From: Ricordea florida
Taxonomy: Eukaryota > Cnidaria > Anthozoa > Corallimorpharia > Ricordeidae
Direction: 5' to 3'
Assembly: GCA_949710005.1 (NCBI GenBank)
Contig: OX453272.1
Span: 1,147,696 to 1,211,695 of the forward strand
DNA: 64,000 nt
Below, piece by piece: positions 13,101 through 25,100 of this stretch (its first letter is position 1; each line of letters starts with the position of its first letter). The translations under genes and the position numbers were made by a program. The notes under the pieces are model-generated. The model worked only from the letters and a program-made list of their open reading frames with translations. It was not told the origin of the DNA and made no database searches.

Positions 13101-16100
13101 GAACCTGACCATCTAGTGAAGCCGGAACGTGTGGAACCTTCTGGAAGAACGAAGCGTTTCTTTATTGACTCCCAGAAGTCTGAAGGCGTCATACCATTAG
13201 AGTAAAAACGGTTTGGCACGCCATTAACATCAATATTAATTGAGGTGAAACCTGGATTTAAAAACCTCTCAGAATTTTTTTCCCCTCCCGCGTATGGTAA
13301 TATAAACAAACATAATATCCCTGTAATTGACCTTCTGGGGAGATTAATATGTTGATTTATAACACTGTCATTAGGCCTGGATATGGTGAAAGTTTTGTGT
13401 AGAGTGACATTCTCGTACAAGAATCCTTTACCAACCTGATAAGCCGCCTGTGCCTCACGAGCTAAGTATTCGCTTGATATACAAGAATATTCCAACTCAA
13501 GGTTTGTTATTTTGTAAGTTGGAGTCTTGGTCGCGTCAGAATAGACAACAATATCGTTAACTGGAGCCAGTGTAATCTCAAAGATTAGTTGATGATCTAA
13601 TGACTTTGGATAGAAAACCCCATGATCTTTGAGTATAGGATGATTTAGTGGGATATGGTACTTGGTGTTATGTACTGCTGCAAGGGCCACTTCATTTGCA
13701 TCTGTGTCTACTTTATCACCCGCATTTGTCCGGAGCTTCCTCATGTTTCTAGAAGAAATACCCTGTTTTAATCTATCCTCACGTTCTTCATCTGTTAAGA
13801 ATAAGTCATGGTATGTTTGAAAAAGATCGTATCTTTGAGTATCCTGTAGTGTTTCACCCCCAAAAAGAACCCTGAGTCTGGTTACAAGATTACTACTTAC
13901 ATTATTCACAAGGGTGTTATCTTCATGACCATCAACAGTCAAGTTAAATACTAGATATACACTTCCTGGTACAATCACTAAATTTTCAGAAAGTTTAGGA
14001 ATATTTATATATAACGTTTCTTCAGGATTAGCTGATGATGGGTTTAGTGTAATTCTATTCAATGTTGATTCTGCTTTCAAACCTAGCGGATCTCTTGGAA
14101 TCCTGTTTGGGTTAATTTTTTCAGATATGGCTGTCATATTTATTTATAAGATACTTTGGTTAATCTTTAAATGAGTAACGAAAACATATCCCAAAGGTTA
14201 TCAAAAAATTTTAGTAGGATATATTATTCAACTGAAGGGTATTGGAAAGGATATTCTGCGATTAATAAATTAGCACAAAAAGCAAAAGTAAGTGAAGATG
14301 TAGCAAAAAAATGGTTACAAAAACAGGCGATATGGCAAATATATCTACCAACCCCAAAGTATATTCCAAGACCGCACTGGGTTGTAGATAAACCTAATCA
14401 TATTCACCAAGCGGATTTATTATTTTTACCGCATGATAGAGTTGGAAGAAAAACATATAAATACGCATTGGTTGTGGTTGATGTGGCCTCTAGATACAAA
14501 GATGCTGAACCATTAACCTCAAAAGAAAGTCGGGAAATTTCAAATGCTTTTGAAAAAATATATTCTAGAAAGTTAAAATACCCCAAAACATTAATGGTTG
14601 ATCCTGGAAGAGAATTTATGGGTGAGGTTACTAAACTTATGAATTATCATAATGTAAACATTCAAAGAAGTGAAGCTGGAAATCATAGAGCACAGGCATT
14701 TGTAGAAAACGCAAACAGAATATTAGGTGAAAGATTATTTAGCCATCAATATGCACAAGAAATGGTTAGCTCTGTCCGATCAAGAATATGGGTGAAGCGA
14801 TTACCAGATATTTTGAAAACTTTGAATAATACACCAACAAGAATAACTGGTAAAGAACCTGATAAAGCTATAAAAATGAAAGAAGTAGAACTTGAATCAA
14901 AAAGATATCACCGAGTTGTTGGTCTTGATGAGGTAAGATTATCTCCTTTTGTTAGAGTTAGATATTTATTATCTCCTGGAGAACTTGAGGGTGGTGAAAA
15001 AAGGAGAGCTACAGATCCTATTTGGAGTATCAAAGTTTATAATATTACAGGGAGTAGGGTTTATCCAAATCAACCAGTTTTATATTATATTCAACAAGAT
15101 GGTGGTCAAGATGAGCCAAGACGTGGTTTTGTAAGGGAAGAATTGCAGGTTATTCCTTATGATACTGAGTTACCTCCTAATTCTGTTTTGGAACGGGCGT
15201 AGCCCTCCCCAGCTTAGCTGGAAAGATAATATTACAATCATCATTTATTTTTATATTCAAACTATAATGGCCATATGGAAGAGTATTTTTCCCATCTTTT
15301 TTAACATATCTCTTATCATCAGCTGGGTTTAGTGCAATTTTATTAACGGTTTGCGTGTAAACATTATGTTTTTCTGTTCTAATTAAATTCTGTTTTCTCA
15401 TTTGAGATTTTTTATTTAATACACAATCTCTGAAATCAATAAAACACATATCTTTCTCAATTACTGATTTCTTTGTTCCTTTATCCTTTTTTATCTCTCC
15501 ACCATTATCCATTTTTACACTATATTGTTTAGCACTAGACCCTGCAAACTCTGTAGGTATCATTCCACCAAACTCATCTTTAAACATTCCAATTACTTTT
15601 TTGTTTACACCAGTCTCGATTCCAGATGGATGTTCTTTAGGGTAATTACTTGTGTCAAACTTTTCTCTAATATCTGAACTTATATCCTTGTAAAAATCTT
15701 CTGTTTCTATAAAATATACAAGGCTGTCAGTATCAGTCATAAGTAATTCAGCCTTATCTCCATATTTATTTTTAATATAATTATAATGAAAATTATACAT
15801 TATTTGTTTACTTCGATCTAGAATGCAAAACCCTAAATAAATTGGTTTATTAAAATTTATTTTTATTTTCTTCATATTTACAGCAACTAGATCTTCAGAA
15901 AAGATTGTAAAATAATCAAAGCTTGGTTTTTTTATTAATTTTTTAGCCGCTTCTTTATCATTAACTAATCTAACATCTATCCTTTTTCTAATATTTTCCA
16001 TTGTTTTACCAAATACAGAGTTATTCATTAACTTGAAGAAGTCCTTTTCAAAATCATTAGTCGCTTTGGCTCTGAATTTAGTATTTAAATCAATGTATGG

Positions 16101-19100
16101 TTTTAACCATGCTGACTCATAGAATTTAATTCCCTTATGAATTTTTGTTATTTCTAATCCCATACTTTCATAAAATTTTAAAGTCTCATGATAAACAACA
16201 TACCTTTTCTTGTCAAATAGGTTTGGTATTAATTTCTTAACTTTATTAACATTAAGTTTGTCTGGTGCTAAAGGATAATCTTTATGTAAATCATGAAGAT
16301 GTTCAGGATATTTCAAATCAACCATAACTATACATGATATATCTCTCCAATTTTTAAGCTCCTCCCCACTCATCAATTTAAATCCAGACATGGGTAAATT
16401 TCCGCTCATTCCCGCCCCATATAAATTATTTGCATCAAGATATGCAATATAACTTTTCTTTAGATTTTCTTCAAAGTCCACCATATATTTATTATTAGCT
16501 TTAGCATATCTTTTTGATATTTGGGACACACCACCTCTAATACCTCTTTCAATCATAAGTAACATATTAACATCAGTAAACAGCTCCAATCTAACTTTGG
16601 TTAATTTTAACATTGCATCCCAAGATAGGCCTGGCGATGTAAAATAGTGCGCCGGATCTAAACCATAATTATTTTGACAAACATCTCTAAAGTTCTCAAA
16701 TACATCCGATAAAAGTAAAACATCCGTCTTGAGATATAGATCATGATATTCTCTCATTGTTTTCATATTGAAGGTTTTCCATACATTTTTAGCATGTTGG
16801 TAATCATCATCACTTATATCTTCATCATTTAATTTTGAATGAAATGCCTTCTTTGGTGGTAATTTTGTTTCATTTAGTTTATTAATGCTATTAAAATAAT
16901 CATAAGGAAATACCCCCTTCCTCAACAATAAATATGTATTATCTCCAAATACTTTTTTTATTTCGTTTAGTTTATCATCTTTTGGAAAAAGACATCTTTT
17001 TTTTGCTAACAAACAATTCTCGCATTTTTCGCATCTACCAATACTTTTATGCTCAATATCTTTTCCATCTTCAATGTATCTTTTCAAACAATCTGGCAGC
17101 CTGCATGTCTTACACTTTCCGCATTTGGTTAGATTATCAACTAAACTGTCAAGCCCGCTTTGCATAAATTTGTAAGAATCAATGAATCTTATCATTTTAT
17201 TAATAGGTTTGCCTTTATCATCACGCCCAATTAAAATTTTCTTTGAGAAACTAATATACTTTTCATTAGTATTAGCTAAACAGGTTATTTTACCTTTTGT
17301 TTTAGCAAGATTTTTAATAAATAAATGAGAATCATAACCCGACATATTATGTGCTATTACTGGAATGAAATTAGGAACCCCATATCTTAGATTACAACAA
17401 TTATGAGCTGGCCCTCTATATTTTCCTGTAAGATGGCAATGATCTATTACTTTTTCATAATATCTATTTTTAGTTTGTGTAAATTTTCCTTCACATATAT
17501 GACAGCGAGTTGCCAGAAAATATTCTTTTTTAATTGTTTCTGTCGCGTTATTCTTATTATAGAATCTAAATTTTTCTTCTCTTTCTTCTATTATTTTATA
17601 AATTTTTCTAATATCTCTTTCTAAATATTCTACAAATATCTGCGCAACATCTTCATCATCTGATTTTGCTGTATATTGCACAATTTGATTAAAATCATCG
17701 GGTAATATACTATTGTCAAAACAAACGATTTTATAACAGAATGCAGATGCTTTATGCATTTGATATTTTTTAGTAAAACTTTTAATTTCATTTGGAGAAC
17801 ATGTATATATCGGTATTAAATTGCTCTCAAAGTCTACATAAATAACAAATGGCGCCCTCATTTTATTTTTATAATTTTTGAATTGAATAAATTTTGGGCT
17901 TCCATCTTTATTCTTTACCATATTGATTATAACTTCTCCATTTGAATCACAGTATATTCTATGCTCATATAAATATTTTTGTTCATAGAATGAGTTGAAG
18001 CACCTAAGGCAAAAATATTTTTTGTTTTTATTTTTATCAATTTCAGAGGATAAAAGCCTACTAATATCGGTTACCAAACAGTAATGACTTTCTTCACCAT
18101 TAGATATTAAAATTAATGTTATAATTTTACAGTCGCATATCTTACATTGTTCTTTGTTACAATCACATTTCTTACAACCACATTTATCACATTCTTGTTT
18201 TATACATTCTTCTTTATTACATTCTTTTTTTATACATTCTTTTTTCCTACATCCACAATTATTACATTCTTCTTTTTTCTTACAATCACATTTATCACTT
18301 ATTCTTAGAGGATATATTTTATTATCTTCATATCCTAAAACATTAATAACATATGGATTTTGTTTTTCAAACCTATCAATTTGTTTTAATGAAGTGGGAA
18401 ATTCCATTCCTTTCCAATTTAACTTTTTAGAATTTTCCTTCAATTCATCATTTACTCTCTCTCTATGATTTTTTCTAGGAATTGCTCCTTCTGTTATTGC
18501 ATACTTAAAACATTCCTTATCTTTAAAATTCTGAGGGTTAATAATAGCTTTTTTTGATGCTAATCTTGCAGGTAATGGAAAATATGAACTTCCATAAATA
18601 GTTTCGTAGGGAGCTAAACCAATATCAAAACATACTACATAATCAAATTTAAAAACACCTGAAGGGTTATTAGTTAGAAATTTTTCAATCTCATTAAGTA
18701 TATATTTAAGCATTTCATCATATAATTCTGATAAATTAGTTGCTTCAGTAATTATTTTTGCTGGATAATGAAAGAATCTTTCGGTTTCATCTTTAATTTT
18801 TTTCCCTCTAAGTAGAGACTTTTTAAAAAACTTACATGTTAATATAAATTTACCTTTTATTGGTTTTTTTTCCTTATTAATTCGATCTATAACTTTCTTT
18901 TTATTTTTTTTCATGAATTCTTCAGGACTATATTCTTTCTTTCCATTTATCCTGCAAGTTTTCAAATATCCTTTTAATGCTTTTTTTCGTTCATTAAATG
19001 TGAACTCTTCCTCATTTTCTTGTTCCATCTCATATTTGTTTTGTTCAAGTTCAGCAATTTCTCCATCTATTGTTTTACTTCTATTATTTTCCTCTGGGGT

Positions 19101-22100
19101 CTTTAATGGTTTATCATCAATAAATTTTTTTTCTTTTTTAAGTTTAGCAATCTTTTCATAATTTTTTACATTTCCTTTTGTTTTAAGTCTAGCACCCTCT
19201 TTCTCATAATCTCTATCTATGATTGGTTCTTTTTTTTTCTTTCTATTCCTCCTCCTCCTTCTTCTTTTTTTTGTTTTACCCCCTCCCATAATTGGTTCTT
19301 CTTCTCTTTCAATTTTTATTTTAGTTTTAGCACCTTCTTTCTCATAATCTCTAAAACTTTCTGTAATTTTTGTATTGGGGTTTTGTAATTGGGCTTTTAG
19401 TCTTTTTATTTTTTCTTCATTTTTTTGTATTTGTTCCTCTTGTTGTTTTATTTTAATTTGTTCTTCTAGTTTTCTTATTTGTTCCTCTTGTTGTTTTATT
19501 TTTTGATTATAATTGGTTTTTGATTGATAAATATTTTTCTCAACTCTGGGTTTAGTTTTTGAAATAGGTCTAGGAATAAGACTGGCTGATTTTCTAGTAT
19601 TTAAAACATTAGGAGTTTGTTTTCTTGGAATACGAGGTCTTGGATTTAATATCTCTGGTGTTTGTGTTCTATCATCAATAAGTCCTAGCCGGTGATTTTC
19701 CAAATCTTCAATTTTATGGATTCCTATTTCATTTAATGCTTCAATTTTTCTTGCTTTACGCATTTCGTGCCAATTAGGTAATTTCAATTCTTTTACAATT
19801 TCCCTCAATTCAACATCTTTTAATTGGTTGATATTCACGTTTTCCATTATTTAAATTAATTATAATTTTGCCTTTAAACCATAATTAAAAATTCAAATTT
19901 TTTTCACGAATTTTTTCACGGGATTTTTCACGAATTTTTTCACGGGATTTTTCATGAGATTTTTCACGGGATTTTTCACGAATTTTTCATGAGATTTTTC
20001 ACGAATTTTTTCACGGGATTTTTCATGAGATTTTTCACGGGATTTTTCACGAATTTTTGCTGTCCTAGCCCCGTAGTTTTCTCCCTCTCTCAGAAATTTT
20101 GTGATCACTTCTGACAGACAAATCTTTATTGCTTAAGATGATTGTTTCAATAAACACCTTTCAAAAAGTGCATAGTAACAAATTTAAGTTACTTACTCTG
20201 AAGAGTCAGATGCCCAGACAAACTCTTGAGCTGATCCAAAACTCTTGTTCCTCAGTGCCATAGCTGTGTAAATGATGTATTCACCATCACCACAGACCAC
20301 AACAAACCTGCACAAGAAATACAAAATTAACTCAAATGGTCTACAGAAACATCTTATTTCCCACAATAGCATACAGGACAGTAACTATATCATTACTATG
20401 CATTCTATTCTTTACAAAAGCTGTGTTTACACTAAATCATGAAAAAATAAAATAATCTTAGCTGGGCTAAATAGTTTTATTATTATTATAAAATGTTTTA
20501 GCCAAGTACTGTATGATAACTAAACTGTGCATAAAACAGTTATGCAAAATTAGTACTTAGTTGTCTACTTTTGCATAACACTTTCATTACAGTACGTGCA
20601 AAGTTTGTAGTGGGCCATTGATCGTGAAACTAGTTTATCCTGGTAATGAACTGATGTAAGTGATATGCAAGAAGTTTTGTAAGCAATTGTAGCTGTTATG
20701 TATTCCCTCTGGGGACCTGATAGGAGGTTAACCAAACCCACCAGGGATATTAGGGAAGAAATTACTTTTGGCTGAGAGCCATAACCTCACTACAACCAGT
20801 CACTTGTAGTTGGTTTTGGTAAATTCCAGCCACTTGACAAATTGATAACCAAATGTAATTGATCTCATGATCCTAGTATTCTATGCATGCAATCAAATTT
20901 ATGCTCTATATTACACACATTTTAAGCATCTGGGCTGGACAAAAAATTATTAACTGGATAAAAGATAATTTTGACATAAAGGTTTCTGTTTCATGTATCT
21001 GTCTGCTTCATTTTAGCAATTTACTTCATTAACCTTGTAGCTAGACATACTAATCGAAAAGATGTCAACTCCAAAACTATTAGTATAACAATAATTATAT
21101 TATACTGTTGTTTTTCAGTTATAAGGTGCACTTGATTATAATACATACCCCAAACTTCAATATCTTTACTGTATTCAATCAGAAACCAAAAATGTCACCA
21201 AAACACTTGGTTATAAGACAGATTAAGAGTAAATTTTTCTTCAAATTTGTTTTAGCTAGCATATTTCACGGATGGAAAAAAGTGTACACATTCAGCAAAA
21301 AAACAAAGGTGAAGTCATACATCTTGGTGATAGACAAGTCAGAACGCACACGAAACAAACTAATCGACCTGTTTTTAAGACTACAAACATCACCTACAGG
21401 GTTAAAAAATTTGGTTCGTCAACTGCTTTCCGAGAGAAAACGTATAATTTATTTCACAAGGATTTTTCCACTCATGAATGTGGAATTTCAGAATCCATGA
21501 TTTGGAAAAAGGCAATAAGAGTTGCACCATCAACGGCAGCGGTTCACATGGTCAGAGTGTCTGCCATTTTGGTTTTGCATTGTTTGGTCTATGCACCATT
21601 GCTCTCCATCCATCCTCTACCACCTGGAGCTTGATAATAAAAATGGTTTTCCATTTAAGTTAAGGTCCAAATGTTTCTTAGACCTCTTAAGTATTTTGGT
21701 AGCTTCAATGTTCGATGCACTCTAAAAACCATAGCAAACAAGGTAACTTTTTTGGAAAAAAAGCTGCACCTTATAACTGAGAAACTATGGTAATGGGGAT
21801 ATAAAATAAGAAATGAGAACACCAAAAAAACTTGGCAAATGCACCCAATGTGTCCTTACAAATAAGTAACATTTATTAGTTTAATGAATTGGTACCATTG
21901 TACACGAAATACCTTCCATTTGGGTTGTGGGACAAAGTCTGAGGGAAAATTTCACAAGAGCCCATGTCCTTGATAGCAAGAGGAAGACGTTCTCCATCCT
22001 TGACATCATAATCTGAGACAAAAACCATACTATTAATTTTTATTACTTGACTCTAATTCTGACAAGAACTGAGCAAGAAGATAAGACTAAGATATACAGT

Positions 22101-25100
22101 GTATGCAAGCACTGAAATCCCTGTGACAGTACATGTATGTGCCAAGAGTCTAATCAAAAGATTGTCCAACGAAGCAAATCAAAATGTATGTTCCGTAATA
22201 TGTGCAGAAGTCATTCTGAGTTTACTTCAATGCTAAGCCTGATTTTGACATGATTGTTTTTATGAAAAAAAAAAAAAAACACTGAAGTCACTCTATTAAA
22301 ATAAGGAAAAATACATGCTACATACATTCTCAATTGTTAAATACAATCAAATATTGTTAATATTTTATTACAGTACATCAATTATGATTTATTCAATATG
22401 TGCACTATTTGAAAACTGTATTTTAAGCAGGTTGCATAATTACATGTACTTTGTCCCTGTATCACATACATGTGACAGGTCCCCCTGGAAAAGACTAATA
22501 AAAAAGCTCTTGCATTAAATGCAGTTATTTTTCTCACTCCACTACACATTAATTTTTTGTTTGTCTGCCTAGAAGATGCCAATGTGAGTAAACAGTCATA
22601 TCCAATAAGTTTTAGGAGTTTTGGATCACCGCATATAAAATTATGTAAATTTATAAGTAGCATACTGTAACTCAGTTACCTCATCTAAAAGAAGGTGGGC
22701 AGAGCTGGAAGAATGTAGCCAATGAGCCATAAGCAAATAAAATCTCAGTTTTGGCTAGTGGACTGCACTCTTTTACTAGCCATTTGGGCTAGTAAAAATT
22801 GTGAAGTGCTCCAGTTGTTGACAGAAAAAAATGTTAGCTATTTTTATATTAGATTGTTCACATCCCAGTTTTCCCACTGGAATTTTGACATAACAGCCAC
22901 CATCTTGATTTCTTTAGGGGAGCACAACCAGGGGAGAGTGTCAAAACTACTGAGGGGGGAGGGCAGGACCTTAATGGTACCTGAGTAGGCCCCCATAAAG
23001 TAGTTTAGACACTCTCCCCAGGTTGCATTAGTGCAAACATACCACAATGGCAGCTGTTCAATGGAAGGGTACATGTATGAGTCTTCTTACAGAAAACTAG
23101 GAGACTGTGAACAGTCTTAAGTTATTTCAAATAAATAAGGACACTCAAGAAGAGAAACTAATAAAACAGAGACTTTGTGCAGTTTTCACAAAATTATTAA
23201 AAACTGCCTTGCAAATGAGTCATGGTTGAAAAAACTGTACAGAAAACCAATGATTGCAGGATTCCCATTGTTAGACAAAAGAGAGCATCTAGTTTTGTAT
23301 TTGAAGATTAATAGCTTCAAGTATCTGAAGATAGAAATGTTAAATTTGTAGTGTTCACTGAAGCTCTTTCAAATCTATTGTGGAATAGAGAATTTCTCAA
23401 AAGCACATCCAGTTAAGATTATTCACTGCACAAATATTGAAATGTAAAGGAAGTCAGTTCACAGAATAATTATTATATGAAAGTCTCAGTTGTTCACTCT
23501 CTCAGTGTAATTTACCTGTATTACATGTATCAAAAGGCCAGTTCTCAGTATTTTAAAAGAAAAAAAAAGAAAAGAAATGAAACTAATATGATACCACAGA
23601 ATATGAGAATATTTAATAAAAGTGGATGTTATGTTTGCAAGCACTGAAATTCTTCTCATAAAAAAGATTTAGAAAGGTATGTCTGAGCGCAACCAGTCTC
23701 ATCAAACAAATCACTGACACTGCGTATGACAAGTTTGACTGGTGCAAATTGAGTTTTGGCTAGTGAAATTAGACCTGTTACTAGCCAACGGCCTAGTGAG
23801 CTAAAAAATAGCCTTAAGCCCTGGTAATCCAAATCACTTACCAGTAAGATTCTTGAGGTTGGCCTGTTGGATCTCACTATGCTTTGCAAAAATAATTTTG
23901 CCATTGGTATCCATGGACATTGCTGGCTCTTCTCTTCCAAGCTAATGAAAATGAGCATACCATGTACAGTGCACCAGGAAAGTATCTAGCTAATAAAAAT
24001 GAGCATACCATGTACAGTGCACCAGGAAAGTATGTAGCTAATGAAAATGAGCATACTGTGTACAGTGCCCCAGGAAAGTATGGAGCTAATGAAAATGAGC
24101 ATACCATGTACAGTGCACCAGGAAAGTATGTAGCTAATGAAAATGAGCATACCATGTACAGTGCACCAAGAAAGTATGTAGCCAATGAAAATGAGCATAC
24201 TGTGTACAGTGCCCCAGGAAAGTATGTAGCTAATGAAAATGAGCATACCATGTACAGTGCACCAGGAAAGTATGTAGCTAATGAAAATGAGCATACTGTG
24301 TACAGTGCCCCAGGAAAGTATGTAGCTAATGAAAATGAGCATACCATGTACAGTGCACCAGGAAAGTATGTAGCTAATGAAAATGAGCATACTGTGTACA
24401 GTGCCCCAGGAAAGTATGTAGCTAATGAAAATGAGCATACCATGTACAGTGCACCAGGAAAGTATGTAGCTAATGAAAATGAGCATACTGTGTACAGTGC
24501 CCCAGGAAAGTATGGAGCTAATGAAAATGAGCATACCGTGTACAGTGCACCAGGAAAGTATGGTACTGTCATACCGTAGTTAAAACATTTAGAACACATT
24601 AATTATTATTCCAAGATTTCAGTACTCCTCCTTGAAATATGTTATACATACACAGCTACTTGTGTCCTGACCATTTGAAAGGCTTCCCACACATCCTCAC
24701 AAGCAAACAATTTTGTGCTTTTTTGACATACATGTCAAATAAACTCTAAAATAGCTTCAGAGTACATTGTTGGTCCTACCCTTTCACTGCCCAAACAGTG
24801 AAATATTCATAATTATGAAACCAATCCAATGTCAAGCAAAGAGAGAATTCAAGAAATATTATTATCAAAATACAGAAAATCAAATAGGCCTATCAGCAAA
24901 TATCTCAAACTAACAGATAGGAAAGGATAGCATAATATTATATTACCTACTAAGGAGAATCAATGCCAGTCAGAAATGCAATGATCGTAAGAATTTTAAC
25001 AATGACAGATTATATGCAATATTCACACCTTTATGAGAATGCTTCCTTCATCATACCCAAGGGCAACATTGTTAGATCCTTTAAGCATGGTCATGCTCCA

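Larger units (their letters stand above)
4259..20090. mobile_element. Complete Polinton/Maverick element
   Basis: A self-synthesising DNA transposon / endogenous virus-like element of 15,832 bp. It has 257-bp terminal inverted repeats at 4259-4515 and 19834-20090 that I could not tell apart by eye, with 5'-AG...CT-3' ends as usual for Polintons. Direct repeats CAGAA flank it (4254-4258, 20091-20095). If the leftmost A is counted as target, the duplication is the 6-bp CAGAAA expected of the family. It encodes PolB, retroviral-type integrase, packaging ATPase, a candidate major capsid protein and about ten further ORFs, most on the minus strand. Near-identical TIRs and mostly open genes suggest a recent insertion, although one small gene is frameshifted. 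It lies in a COPB2 intron with most genes in the same direction as COPB2. Confidence 0.96.
19834..20090 (-). repeat. Polinton right terminal inverted repeat (257 bp)
   Basis: Reverse complement of 4259-4515. It ends 14 nt inside the PolB reading frame, so PolB and the 94-aa protein share their first codons (Met-Glu-Asn-Val) and the same upstream box. Confidence 0.95.

Noticed and set aside
19893..20108. 71-aa frame rich in [11 protein letters not shown]
   Set aside because: Translation of the TIR tandem array, crossing the element boundary; no independent support.
21272..21634. 120-aa frame inside the pogo-like element
   Set aside because: No transposase motifs; likely chance openness in a non-autonomous element.
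23942..24565. CRISPR-like array
   Set aside because: Tandem 48-bp units without unique spacers, in an animal intron.
23877..24599. Long open frames on both strands (180-240 aa) over the 48-bp array
   Set aside because: The unit length is divisible by three, so repeats stay open in several frames. The peptides are pure repeat translation, and the array is intronic.
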